Part shown: in pieces, positions 34,198 through 42,512 of the stretch | Layout: every line of letters starts with the position of its first letter | Numbering within the stretch: position 1 is the stretch's first letter | From: Acidobacteriota bacterium | GTDB taxonomy: Bacteria; Acidobacteriota; UBA6911 | NCBI GenBank assembly: GCA_012719355.1 | Contig: JAAYAM010000217.1 | Location: 1 to 60,904 of the forward strand | Reading direction: 5' to 3' | Length of the DNA: 60,904 nucleotides | Position numbers and translations under genes: made by a program | Notes under the pieces: model-generated | Database searches by the model: none | What the model was told of the DNA's origin: nothing | Seen by the model: the letters and a program-made list of their open reading frames with translations, nothing else

Positions 34198-34226
34198 AAT
34201 GACCCGCCGGCGGCCGGCGGGTCATT
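34198..34226. terminator. Bidirectional terminator hairpin
   Basis: A perfect 13-bp stem (34,198-34,210 with 34,214-34,226) and a 3-nt loop lie between the convergent small gene ending at 34,186 and the hemerythrin gene ending at 34,233. The stem's AATGA/TCATT ends give short A/T flanks on both sides. Confidence 0.75.
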
Positions 34227-34232
34227 CTCAGC

Positions 34233-34718
34233 TCAGGATGCAAGTTCCGATCTTATCGCCAGCTTCCTTTCCTCCATCTGCCGGCCCATTTCCTGCAGGG
34301 TCTTCGGTTCGATGCTCTTTCTCGCCACCGGGAACATTCCTTTCTCTTCTTCCTTGATGTGATGGCTCACCAGTTCCTGGAGCAGCCTGCATTTTGCTGA
34401 AAAGGAATCCTCCCCGTCATGCAGGTTGTTGATTTCCTCAAGCACGACATCCACGACATGGTGTTCTTCCCTGGCTTCGAAAAAGAGTTGCCTGTCGTCC
34501 TTCTTCTGAACTGCTTCTTTGAAGGCCGGATAAAAGATCTCCTGCTCAACCTGCTCATGGGTCTTCAACTCATCGTGGACTTTCGACAGTATGTTGTCGC
34601 GCGATTTCGAAGGGCGGCTCGAGGCGTCGACCAGCCTCTGCAGCAGATCCTGCATCACCTTGTGATCTTCTTTGAGAAGGGAGATTGCGTCCTTTCGGTT
34701 GTTCCGCTTTTGTGGCAT
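34233..34718 (-). CDS. Hemerythrin-domain (HHE) protein
   Basis: The 161-residue protein starts at ATG 34,718 with AAAGGAG upstream. It is a four-helix HHE cation-binding domain. Likely di-iron ligands are His in LKEDHKVM, His and Glu in HEQVEQEIFYPAF, His in REEHHVVDVVLEE, and His/Glu in SHHIKEEEKGMFP. Such proteins bind oxygen, nitric oxide or iron, or repair iron-sulfur clusters. It is only 0.8 kb from the encapsulin/EncFtn pair, and both relate to iron and oxidative stress. It has no visible encapsulin targeting peptide at its C-terminus (RSELAS). Confidence 0.88.
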   Translation of the reverse strand: MPQKRNNRKDAISLLKEDHKVMQDLLQRLVDASSRPSKSRDNILSKVHDELKTHEQVEQEIFYPAFKEAVQKKDDRQLFFEAREEHHVVDVVLEEINNLHDGEDSFSAKCRLLQELVSHHIKEEEKGMFPVARKSIEPKTLQEMGRQMEERKLAIRSELAS

Positions 34719-34766
34719 CTTGACTCCTTTGGCTTGGAAGATCCAATCCAACAACGATGCTAGCAA

Positions 34767-35393
34767 TTAGCGGACCAGAACGGGTTCATGCATCGCGGCA
34801 ACGATAAGGCGCGCCGTCTTCCGGGTCTGGTTTCGCGAATTGATCATGATGTCGTACAGGTGCGGGTTAAGCCAGTTCTCGCGGTAGTTACGGCGGATAT
34901 ACTCAGTGCGCCGGGAATCCGTTGAGCGGATCAGTGCCTCAACATTCGTTCCCTGAGGCTCTCTTCCGCGGATCTTCTCCACCTTGTCCTGCCAGTCCGC
35001 GTAGACGAAGGCGTGGAAAACATCCTCCCTGTCTCTGAGAATACACTGTGCGCCCCGCCCGACGATGACGCACCTGCCGATCTTGTACGCTTCTTCAATG
35101 ACTCTCCTGGCAAGCTGTGCCGCCTTTTCGGCGTTGAACACGTCGTGCGCCACGATGGGGGAGACCCCGTCTGCGGTTACGCTCCAGATCGCGTCTGTGA
35201 GCCGGTGAAGCCAGGTGTCGACTCGTTCATCAAACGCCGCCACTTCGCTGGCAGGCAGCTGTTCCATGCGGCTGATTTCCAGGATCAGCTCTTTGTCTAC
35301 AAGCTTCCACCCGAGATCTTGCGCGATGATTTCGGCGATCTCAGCGCCACCGCTGCCGTACTCTCTCGAGACTGTCAGTGCCCTGTACTTCAT
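34767..35393 (-). CDS. Cytidylate kinase-like P-loop protein
   Basis: The 208-residue product starts at ATG 35,393 with a strong AGGAGG site; the open frame upstream of it is not conserved-looking. It resembles the cytidylate-kinase-like family. ALTVSREYGSGGAEIAEIIAQDLGW provides a P-loop variant lacking the classical GKS/T. IGRCVIVGRGAQCILRD and a helical lid with RTEYIRRNY follow, then LYDIMINSRNQ. A true nucleoside-monophosphate kinase activity is uncertain because the Walker A Lys is replaced. It stands upstream of the hemerythrin gene on the same strand. Confidence 0.75.
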   Translation of the reverse strand: MKYRALTVSREYGSGGAEIAEIIAQDLGWKLVDKELILEISRMEQLPASEVAAFDERVDTWLHRLTDAIWSVTADGVSPIVAHDVFNAEKAAQLARRVIEEAYKIGRCVIVGRGAQCILRDREDVFHAFVYADWQDKVEKIRGREPQGTNVEALIRSTDSRRTEYIRRNYRENWLNPHLYDIMINSRNQTRKTARLIVAAMHEPVLVR

Positions 35394-35436
35394 GCTTCCT
35401 CCTGGTGACTCAAGGGATGCGCGGAAGTGTGTTTCT

Positions 35437-36450
35437 TTATCCTGTATGCCGTATTCCCGGAAGCCCGACACCGGGCGCCGGCCTTTCACGTAGTACGTCC
35501 CTGCGGAAACGGAACAGTTCGGCCGGCCTTCCCCCGGTCTGCTGGTCGAACTGACCTGTGCCTTCAACCAGACGGCCGGTTTCCACCAGCCGTCGCAGAT
35601 TCTGTTTGTGAAGCCTGACGCCTGCCAGCGCCTCGACGACGCGCTGCAGTTGCAGTAACGTGAATGCTGACGGCAGCAGTTCGAAGACCACCGGACGGTA
35701 CTTGAGTTTTCCCCGAAGGCGCCCCAGCGCCGTGGCCAGAATCCTGCGGTGATCCAAAGCCATGGGCCGGCCCAGGGCCAAATCCGACGGGAAAGGATGT
35801 TCCTCAATGGGAAGGCCGCTGTCCCGGGATGCTTCCGCCGCCAACCCGACTTCGTAAATCAGTTCATATCGTTCCAGGACGCGCTCCTGAACCCACGGCG
35901 CACCCCCCAGTCCGAAATTGATATCAATCCGTTCTCTCCTTTCCTGCCTCACCCTGTCGTCAAAGGCGCTGTCGGCCCACTGCCGCAGCGCCGGCGCGAT
36001 ATGGTTTTCAATGACGGCGGGTCTGCCTCGGCGCCAGTCTTCCCATGGAAAAAACAGGTAACATTGCCGCCAGTGAGCTCCGGCCGTCCCGGAGAGTATG
36101 CCTTCCCTTACAAGGGCGAGGTACGCGACCGATACGACGCGGGGCCCGCCCTCTTCTTCGGACGGATCGCGGTTCTTGTCTCCGAAGGTATAGAGCTGCT
36201 CAACATACCCGAGTTCGAGCCCGGTCTGCTCCCGCACCCAGCGCCGCAGTCCCAGTTCGAGCGTCCGGTCGCAGGCAGGGTCGAAGGGACCGAAGGGAAT
36301 TGCATCCGCGGCATTGCTGTCATGCTTCAGTTCGCCCGTCAGCGAATGTCCGGTTCCCTTGACTGTCAGAATCAGCGGCGTTTCCTCGGTGACTGCGGCG
36401 ATTACGGCGTTGAGCCCGATCACGACTGGTGGATATATTGTCTTCTCCAT
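35437..36450 (-). CDS. Nudix-fold protein with C-terminal winged helix (NrtR/NadQ-like regulator)
   Basis: The 337-residue protein has an N-terminal Nudix-like domain and a C-terminal winged-helix region (about 255-330, SAFTLLQLQRVVEALAGVRLHKQNLRRLVETGRLV), the arrangement of NrtR-type NAD-metabolism regulators. The Nudix box is degenerate: the expected REx2EExG reads RRWVREQTG, so hydrolysis is unlikely and ligand sensing is more probable. Compared with NrtR it has a long middle segment (about 115-250), as in the COG4111 group. No NAD genes are adjacent, so the regulated genes are unknown. The acyl-CoA dehydrogenase gene ahead of it on the same strand has its stop at 36,473. Confidence 0.7.
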   Translation of the reverse strand: MEKTIYPPVVIGLNAVIAAVTEETPLILTVKGTGHSLTGELKHDSNAADAIPFGPFDPACDRTLELGLRRWVREQTGLELGYVEQLYTFGDKNRDPSEEEGGPRVVSVAYLALVREGILSGTAGAHWRQCYLFFPWEDWRRGRPAVIENHIAPALRQWADSAFDDRVRQERRERIDINFGLGGAPWVQERVLERYELIYEVGLAAEASRDSGLPIEEHPFPSDLALGRPMALDHRRILATALGRLRGKLKYRPVVFELLPSAFTLLQLQRVVEALAGVRLHKQNLRRLVETGRLVEGTGQFDQQTGGRPAELFRFRRDVLRERPAPGVGLPGIRHTG

Positions 36451-36472
36451 TTTCGATCGTTAGTGACGCGTC

Positions 36473-37675
36473 TTACTTGAGCTCCCTGCTGGAATAGCCC
36501 AGAATCCGTCTTGCGATGACGAGCCGGTTGATCTGGCCCGTCCCTTCAAACACATCGATGATCTTGCCGTCTCTCATCCACTTCTCAAAGAGGAGGCGGC
36601 GCGAATAGCCCAGCGGGCCCATCAGTTCGACCCCCTTCTGGGTTATCTTTGTAACGACCTCCCCGGCTTTTACCTTGCACATCGAGGATTCAATCGTGTT
36701 CGGCCTGTGCCGGTCAATCAGCCAGGCGGCTCTGACCACCAACAGCCATGCAGCACGGAGCTGCGCCTCCATATCAATTATGTCCCGTTCGATCGACGTG
36801 AGGAGATTGCGTGGAACCCCGTAGCGGATCCTGATGCCGTTGAGATCGAGATGTTCCTTCAGAAGGTCGAGTGTGGCACGGGCCACTCCCAGTCCTGCAG
36901 CGGCCACCGACGGTCTGGCGGCATCGAAAGTGGCCATCGCCCCTTTGAAACCGGTACTTTCCATTCCTCCCAGGATGTTCTTAAGCGGTATCCGGCAGTC
37001 TTCCAGTATCACGACCGCCGTGTCGCTCGCTCGCAGCCCCAGCTTCTTTTCCAGCTTGGTGATCTTCACGCCGGGATTTTTTGCATCTACGAGGAAGGGC
37101 TTTATCGCCGACGCCCGCTTCGAAGGATCGGTGGTTGCCCAGACGACCATCAATCCATCGGAATCGAGCATCGATGTCTTCGCCGTGGTGACAAACAGCT
37201 TCTCCCCGTTGAGCACCCAGCTGTCGCCGTCGCGCACCGCAGTCGTGCGTATTGCAGATGAATCCGATCCGCAATGGGATTCCGTCAGGGCCATCGATGT
37301 CCAGGTGGGGCTGTCCGCCTGAAATTTCTCCTTCAGATGCTCCTTCTGCTCCTCGGTGCCGGTGGCTTTGATGGCGGAGCCGCCCAGCGCGGGCCATGGC
37401 AGGCACATGTAGAACCCGATGTCTCCCCATGCGATCATTTCATTCACATGTATAAGCAGCATGAATGGTTCGTCCGGGAAGGATTTCCCCGGATGGAGGC
37501 TTTCGAGATCCTTGCGCGCGACCTGCCACATGAAGTTGACAAAATCCCACGGCAGTTCGTGTTCGTGATCGTATTCATCGTAGTAGCGAGCCTGCGGCCG
37601 GATTCTTTCCCGTGCAATCGTTTCTGCGTAGTCCTGCCGCTGTCGTATGGCCCTGGAATTCTCAAAACTTATCAT
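36473..37675 (-). CDS. Acyl-CoA dehydrogenase (second of a pair)
   Basis: The 400-residue FAD enzyme starts at ATG 37,675 after GGGGAG. It has the helical N-terminal domain and the FAD/substrate strands MALTESHCGSDSSAIRTTAVRDGDSWVLNGEKLFVTTA. The C-terminal domain shows GVELMGPLGYSRRLLFEKWMRDGKIIDVFEGTGQINR, whose Glu (FEGT) is in the position of the medium-chain enzyme's catalytic base. It oxidises an acyl-CoA at the alpha-beta bond and passes electrons to ETF. The partner acyl-CoA dehydrogenase ends 11 nt upstream, so they form an operon and may even make a mixed complex. Confidence 0.92.
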   Translation of the reverse strand: MISFENSRAIRQRQDYAETIARERIRPQARYYDEYDHEHELPWDFVNFMWQVARKDLESLHPGKSFPDEPFMLLIHVNEMIAWGDIGFYMCLPWPALGGSAIKATGTEEQKEHLKEKFQADSPTWTSMALTESHCGSDSSAIRTTAVRDGDSWVLNGEKLFVTTAKTSMLDSDGLMVVWATTDPSKRASAIKPFLVDAKNPGVKITKLEKKLGLRASDTAVVILEDCRIPLKNILGGMESTGFKGAMATFDAARPSVAAAGLGVARATLDLLKEHLDLNGIRIRYGVPRNLLTSIERDIIDMEAQLRAAWLLVVRAAWLIDRHRPNTIESSMCKVKAGEVVTKITQKGVELMGPLGYSRRLLFEKWMRDGKIIDVFEGTGQINRLVIARRILGYSSRELK

Positions 37676-37686
37676 CGATTTCTCCC

Positions 37687-38778
37687 CTAGACGATTGCGA
37701 TTCCTTCCAGCACTCCGCATCCCCGCGCATTGCGCAGCCAGAGCTCCACCGGGTGATCGCGGACGTATCCGTATCCTCCGAGGATCTGGACTGCCCGGTC
37801 CGCGACCATCAGCGCCATATCACCGGTGAAATTCATTGCGTACTGCGCTTCCTTCGTCGCGTCTCTTCCCTGATCCAGGCGCCATGCCGCCTCCCAGACC
37901 AGCATGCGTGCCGCGTCTATTTCGATCGCCATTTCTGCGAGTGTGAAGGCGATCGACTGCCGCTGTGCTATCGCCTCGCCAAACGCCTTCCTCTGTTTTG
38001 CATACTCCAGCGCGTATTCGTATGCGGCGCGTGCGACCCCCACCGCCAGTGCAGAAAGCGCGACGCGTGACGAGTTGTGGAGGAGCGCAAAATCGCATCC
38101 CGCATCGCCGCCGAGCCGCTGTGTCGCGGGGATCGAGCATTCCTTCAGTTCCACCGAATACAAGGGAAGCGCATTGATTCCCATGTTCGGCTCCCGTTCG
38201 CCTATCGACAAACCCGGAGAGTCCTTCGATACCAAAAATGCCTGGCTCTGCCCGTCCAAAGATGCATAGACGAGCAGCCACTCGGATTCCGCTGCGAAAG
38301 GCACATTGCACTTGAGTCCTGTGAGCACATAGCTCCCGTTGTTTCTGTGCGCCGTGGTCTTCAGTTCATAGGGATTGAACCCGAAATGAGGCTCCATCAG
38401 GGCGGCCGATCCGTGCGCGTAGCGGTCGGTGCAGTAAACGGGGAGGAATTCCGTCTTCTGCTCTTCCGTCCCGCAGTAGAGGATCGGGAGCGCGACCAGA
38501 TTCGGAGCGGTAAGAACGAGTGCGGCGGTCATATCTCCCCAGGCCAGTTCTTCCGCAGCCAGAACCCAGGTCATCGCCGAATGGTCGCCGAATCCGCCGT
38601 ACCTCTCAGGTATGCTCGCCGGCAAGAGTCCCAGTTCCCAACCGGCTTCCACCCAGGAAGGGTGATGCCGGCCGGTTTCATCTGCATCTCGCATCCGGTC
38701 CCTGAATTCCTTCAATGCCAGCTTCCTTGCAGCGCTGATGATGATTTTCTGCTCTTCGGTCGGTTCAAATGAATACAT
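37687..38778 (-). CDS. Acyl-CoA dehydrogenase (first of a pair)
   Basis: The 363-residue protein has the acyl-CoA dehydrogenase fold: EQKIIISAARKLALKEF at the start, PERYGGFGDHSAM, and ALMEPHFGFNPYELKTTAHRNNGSYVLTGLKCNVPFA for FAD binding. The C-terminal part has RQSIAFTLAEMAIEIDAARML and AVQILGGYGYVRDHPVELWLRNARG. It stops soon after VLEGIAIV, where the Glu is the likely catalytic base, so it is shorter than most. Together with the following gene and the AtuA/hydratase/SDR operon at 27.8-31 kb it suggests breakdown of branched or unusual acyl-CoAs. Confidence 0.9.
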   Translation of the reverse strand: MYSFEPTEEQKIIISAARKLALKEFRDRMRDADETGRHHPSWVEAGWELGLLPASIPERYGGFGDHSAMTWVLAAEELAWGDMTAALVLTAPNLVALPILYCGTEEQKTEFLPVYCTDRYAHGSAALMEPHFGFNPYELKTTAHRNNGSYVLTGLKCNVPFAAESEWLLVYASLDGQSQAFLVSKDSPGLSIGEREPNMGINALPLYSVELKECSIPATQRLGGDAGCDFALLHNSSRVALSALAVGVARAAYEYALEYAKQRKAFGEAIAQRQSIAFTLAEMAIEIDAARMLVWEAAWRLDQGRDATKEAQYAMNFTGDMALMVADRAVQILGGYGYVRDHPVELWLRNARGCGVLEGIAIV

Positions 38779-38855
38779 GGCAAGGCCTCGTGCATGAAAT
38801 GCCGTGCATTTCAGACTGAGGGACGGTCGATGAGCTGTGCCGGCGCGGTTTCGGC

Positions 38856-39701
38856 TTACTCGTCACTCATTGACGTCCCGAGATTGCGTGTTTCACAACA
38901 ATGAACCTCTCGGCCGTAGAAAATCGTGGCCGAGCGGTCGAATACCTCTGCGCTTTCAGAACTGAAAAAATCACGTCGTCCCCGTCTGGAGCACCTGCTT
39001 TCGATTTCAGGATGACGGTCCAGGTAATCCGCAAGACTCCTGGCGACGATTGCTCCCTGTGATATAACCTGGATGCCTGGAGGCAGAAAACTGCGTATCT
39101 TTTTCTGCAGAAGGGGGTAATGCGTGCATCCGAGAATCAGCGTGTCGATGAGCGGATCGGCTGCGAGAATTCGGTCGAGGTGCTGCCTGACGAAGTAATC
39201 GGCGCCATCGCTGTTGAATTCGTGGTTCTCCACCAGCGGCACCCACATCGGGCACGCCTCCTGCACTACGTTCACGCCGGGGAAGTACCTCCGGATTTCG
39301 ATCAGATATGATTGCGAATCAACGGTTCCGCGCGTCGCCAGGATGCCGATGTGGCCCGAACGGGTTATTCTTCCCGCCAGTTCGGTCACCGGCCGGATTA
39401 CCCCCAGGACTCTGTTGGCGGGTGCGATGCGTGGAAGATCCTTCTGCTGTATGGTGCGCAGCGCCTTGGCGGCTGCCGTGTTGCACGCCAGAATAATCAG
39501 TGGACAGTTCCGTCTGAACAGCCATCGAACCGCTTCGAGAGTGTATCCGTAGACGGTCTCGAAAGATCTCGTGCCGTACGGCGCGCGGGCATTGTCGCCG
39601 AGATAGAGCAAATCGTATTGAGGAAGGACCTGCTCTATCTCCTTGAAAACGGTGAGCCCGCCGAAACCTGAATCGAAAACTCCAATGGGACAATAGTCCA
39701 T
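38856..39701 (-). CDS. murI: Glutamate racemase
   Basis: MurI makes D-glutamate for peptidoglycan. The 281-residue protein shows the motif order of the family: GVFDSGFGGLTVFKEI with the first catalytic Asp/Ser, YLGDNARAPYG, the first catalytic Cys in LILACNTAAAKALR, ATRGTVDSQSY, and the second catalytic Cys with the adjacent His in LILGCTHYPLLQK. Length is normal. It is followed by a Nudix CoA pyrophosphatase and the KDO genes on the same strand; the spacing (34 nt or more) leaves co-transcription open. Confidence 0.95.
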   Translation of the reverse strand: MDYCPIGVFDSGFGGLTVFKEIEQVLPQYDLLYLGDNARAPYGTRSFETVYGYTLEAVRWLFRRNCPLIILACNTAAAKALRTIQQKDLPRIAPANRVLGVIRPVTELAGRITRSGHIGILATRGTVDSQSYLIEIRRYFPGVNVVQEACPMWVPLVENHEFNSDGADYFVRQHLDRILAADPLIDTLILGCTHYPLLQKKIRSFLPPGIQVISQGAIVARSLADYLDRHPEIESRCSRRGRRDFFSSESAEVFDRSATIFYGREVHCCETRNLGTSMSDE

Positions 39702-39735
39702 GATAAATCCTGATGGAAACTGCGCGAGCCGAAAC

Positions 39736-40299
39736 CTAGCAGTTGAGGTTCAGGGTTTCCATGAATTCTTTTATGATGCGGGCCGTGAGCCCCCAGATCT
39801 GGTGATTGCCGTAAGAGAAGAAATATACGTTTACTTCCTTGTCCCGGAAAACGCTTTTCTCCTTTCGCAGCTTTTCCGGATCAAGGAACAGCCCGAAGGG
39901 GACCTTCAGGACCTCGGCGACTTCATGTATCTGAGGCGTCGTGGTGAACGGCCCGTCGATGAATCCGGCGAAGGGGGCAACTCGATATCCGTTGATTGAA
40001 ATGTAGTCGTGAAAACGGCCGAGTATCTCTATCCTGTCTTCTGCTATCCCGACTTCTTCGAACGTTTCGCGAAGTGCCGTCTGGACGAGTTCCTCTTTTC
40101 CTTCGCGCATTCCGCCCGGAAATGATATCTGGCCCTTATGAGTCTGGACCTCTTCGGTGCGACGCGTGAGCAGAAAGCAAAAATCGTCGCCGGATCTGAA
40201 TACCGGCATGAGCACAGCCGCTTCGCGGGTGAAACCGTTTGTGAAAAGCCTCGGCTCGAGAGCCGCGAGGCAATTACGAATGCGATCTTTCATTTCCAT
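39736..40299 (-). CDS. Nudix CoA pyrophosphatase (NudL-like)
   Basis: The 187-residue protein has the UPF0035 extension LLTRRTEEVQTHKGQISFPGG directly in front of an intact Nudix box (GGMREGKEELVQTALRETFEEVGI) with all catalytic Glu residues. That combination marks enzymes that hydrolyse coenzyme A to 4'-phosphopantetheine and 3',5'-ADP. PFAGFIDGPF and a C-terminal helix complete the fold. It is cytoplasmic, and likely to clear damaged CoA. Its stop codon is at 39,736 and its start at 40,299; waaA ends 47 nt upstream. Confidence 0.9.
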   Translation of the reverse strand: MEMKDRIRNCLAALEPRLFTNGFTREAAVLMPVFRSGDDFCFLLTRRTEEVQTHKGQISFPGGMREGKEELVQTALRETFEEVGIAEDRIEILGRFHDYISINGYRVAPFAGFIDGPFTTTPQIHEVAEVLKVPFGLFLDPEKLRKEKSVFRDKEVNVYFFSYGNHQIWGLTARIIKEFMETLNLNC

Positions 40300-40346
40300 C
40301 CATGCAAGTATTGCGGGCGGCGGCCGTCCGCCCTTCCCAGTATATA

Positions 40347-41693
40347 TTATGTCTTAACTTCGGCAACTGATTCTGAACGCACGATTGTCTCCTCGAAAAC
40401 AGCGGCTATCGTATCCGCCGTGCGCCTGGCTGCGCCGCGATTGTTCTCGAGAATTGAACCGGCATTTCTTCCCAGCCGCCCTCGCTCATCCGGATTCTGC
40501 AGCAGATCAAGCATGACGTCGCGCAGCTGATCCGCTTGCCGGCCCCGCTGCGTAGCATTCGCCGTGATCTGCCGCATGCCTTGTTTGGCGCGAAACTCGT
40601 CTGCAATCCACCGGAAATTCTCCATGGACGGTCCCGTGACGATTGCTTTGGAAAAGAGCGCCGGTTCTATGATGCTGTGTCCCCCGTGCCGGCCGAGCGT
40701 TCCGCCAATGAACACGACCGTCGCGTATCTGTACACGGCTGCCAGCTCTCCGACCGTATCGAGAAGCAGAACATCCTCGCTCACCGGCTGTGAGTGGATG
40801 GATCGTCGGCGAAGTGTGAAGCCGCTGCGCGCAACCAGGTCGGCTGTTTCGTCGAACCGTTCCGGGTGACGCGGCGCCAGGAGAAGCCTCGTCCGTGAAA
40901 GCGCCGGGGTGCGTCGAATCCGTCGAAGCACCTCGAGAAGGATCTCTTCCTCTCCCGGATGTGTGCTTCCCGCAACGATGAGCATTTTCTCGGGATCTGC
41001 GGAGACAAACGCTTCGAGCGAAGTGTCCGCGGCCCGTAACGGCAGGTTCGTGTCGAATTTTATGTTTCCCGTCACCTGGATCTTTTCGTTAGGTGCTCCT
41101 ATCCCGGCGATGCGTCGGGCGTCCTCTTCGGACTGCATCAGCAGCATGCGGTAATTCCGGAAGACCCTCCGCAGCAGGCGTTTTGCCAACCGATAATGAC
41201 GGAACGAAGCGGCGGAAATCCGGCCGTTGACCAGCATAACTGGAATGCTTCTGCGGCGGGCCTGATTCAGGAGATTCGGCCAGATTTCCGTGTCGACGAT
41301 GACGATCATGGACGGACGTATCCAGTCGAGCACTCGTCTGTCGATGGAGGAAAGATCGACGGGGAAGTAGAATGTGTCGCCCGCGCCGGCAGAAGAGAAC
41401 CGCTCTCTCGCGACGGTCTGTCCCGTCGCGGTGATCGTGGAAAAGACGAAGCGCGCCTGGGGGAAACGGGAGCGGAGATTCTCCACCACAGGCTGAAGAC
41501 TGAGGGTTTCGCCGACAGAGCAGGAGTGAAACCAGATCGTGGGGCGGCCATCAGACCGCAGGCAGGCGGGGAGCCGTCCGAGTCGCTGCGAAAGGCCGGG
41601 AAGGTACTTGTGATAGCGCCATGCCCTGTAAAGGAACACCGGGAGCAGGAGCAACCCCCAGAACACCAGAAACAAAGAGTACAGCAGATACAT
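40347..41693 (-). CDS. waaA: 3-deoxy-D-manno-octulosonic acid (KDO) transferase
   Basis: WaaA (KdtA) transfers KDO from CMP-KDO to lipid A precursors at the inner membrane. The 448-residue GT-B enzyme has one N-terminal membrane helix (about 5-25), IWFHSCSVGETLSLQPVVENL, VFSTITATGQTVA, DTEIWPNLLNQARRRSIPVMLVNGRIS, and TGNIKFD. Then follow VAGSTHPGEEEILLEV, LAPRHPERFDE, and the nucleotide-binding C-terminal domain with FIGGTLGRHGGHSIIEPALFSKAIV. It overlaps kdsB by 1 nt, so the CMP-KDO supplier and user are made together. This confirms a diderm, LPS-bearing organism. Confidence 0.95.
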   Translation of the reverse strand: MYLLYSLFLVFWGLLLLPVFLYRAWRYHKYLPGLSQRLGRLPACLRSDGRPTIWFHSCSVGETLSLQPVVENLRSRFPQARFVFSTITATGQTVARERFSSAGAGDTFYFPVDLSSIDRRVLDWIRPSMIVIVDTEIWPNLLNQARRRSIPVMLVNGRISAASFRHYRLAKRLLRRVFRNYRMLLMQSEEDARRIAGIGAPNEKIQVTGNIKFDTNLPLRAADTSLEAFVSADPEKMLIVAGSTHPGEEEILLEVLRRIRRTPALSRTRLLLAPRHPERFDETADLVARSGFTLRRRSIHSQPVSEDVLLLDTVGELAAVYRYATVVFIGGTLGRHGGHSIIEPALFSKAIVTGPSMENFRWIADEFRAKQGMRQITANATQRGRQADQLRDVMLDLLQNPDERGRLGRNAGSILENNRGAARRTADTIAAVFEETIVRSESVAEVKT

Positions 41694-42433
41694 TATTCCC
41701 GGTCCTCTGTCGACAAAAACGCGGCCGCCTGTTTCAAATCGTCTTCTGTATCCACGCCGATCGTATCGTGACTGGTTTCCGCAACGATGATCGGGATGCC
41801 GTTTTCAAGATAACGCAGCTGCTCGAGCCGTTCGGCGAGTTCCAGTCCGGACTGGGGCAGCGCGTGAAAAAGGGCGAGTGCCGCCCTGGTGTAGCCGTAC
41901 AGGCCGATGTGCTTGTAGTGAGTGACGCCGTCTTGCGAGTCTCTTGCGTACGGAATAGGAAATCTCGAGAAATAGAGTGCGCGCCCGCCGGTGTCGGTAA
42001 CCACTTTTACGATATTGGGATTCTGTGCGGCGGAGTGGTCGATCGCTTTCTTGAGCGTAGCCACTTCGGCTGTGCCCTTGATCAGCGGCTCCAGCAGCAG
42101 TCGTAAATGCTCCGCCCGCACCGTGGGCTCGTCTCCCTGGATGTTGACGTAAATGTCTCCATCGGTCCGTTCCATCACTTCGTGCAACCTGTCGCTCCCC
42201 GAAACATGCCTTCGGGTAAAGAGCACCGGGATGTCGGAAGCGCGACAGTAATCCCGGATCTTCTCGCTGTCGGTGGCAACGAGAAGCGTACTCAGCAGAG
42301 GCGACCTGCGCGCCCGGTCGTAGACCCACCGTATCATCGGCTTGCCGTTGATCGGAAGCAGGGCTTTACCCGGAAGCCTCTTAGAATCAAAACGTGCCGG
42401 AATCACTCCTATGATCTTCTGATCGCTTTGCAT
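41693..42433 (-). CDS. kdsB: CMP-KDO synthetase (3-deoxy-manno-octulosonate cytidylyltransferase)
   Basis: KdsB activates KDO with CTP. The 246-residue protein begins IIGVIPARFDSKRLPGKALLPINGKPMI, and has LLVATDSEKI, RHVSGSDRLHEVM, and the metal/substrate motif VNIQGDEPTV. ALYFSRFPIPYARD, HIGLYGYTRAAL, the EQLRYLENG segment and the terminal GVDTEDDL complete the family signature. I take ATG 42,433 as start; the frame is open 14 codons further. The downstream waaA gene overlaps by 1 nt. The divergent VWFA gene starts at 42,513, leaving an 79-bp shared promoter region. Confidence 0.95.
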   Translation of the reverse strand: MQSDQKIIGVIPARFDSKRLPGKALLPINGKPMIRWVYDRARRSPLLSTLLVATDSEKIRDYCRASDIPVLFTRRHVSGSDRLHEVMERTDGDIYVNIQGDEPTVRAEHLRLLLEPLIKGTAEVATLKKAIDHSAAQNPNIVKVVTDTGGRALYFSRFPIPYARDSQDGVTHYKHIGLYGYTRAALALFHALPQSGLELAERLEQLRYLENGIPIIVAETSHDTIGVDTEDDLKQAAAFLSTEDRE

Positions 42434-42512
42434 AGGCTCGACATTATCCCACAAACCCCTGCAGAAATCGGACAATTCATGGATCTGGATAAGCTGCTAT
42501 CATTAGGGACGT

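Noticed and set aside
34233-34718. Hemerythrin as a second encapsulin cargo
   Set aside because: Hemerythrin-type cargo is known elsewhere, but this protein's C-terminus (RSELAS) lacks the LTVGSLR-like loading peptide seen on EncFtn.
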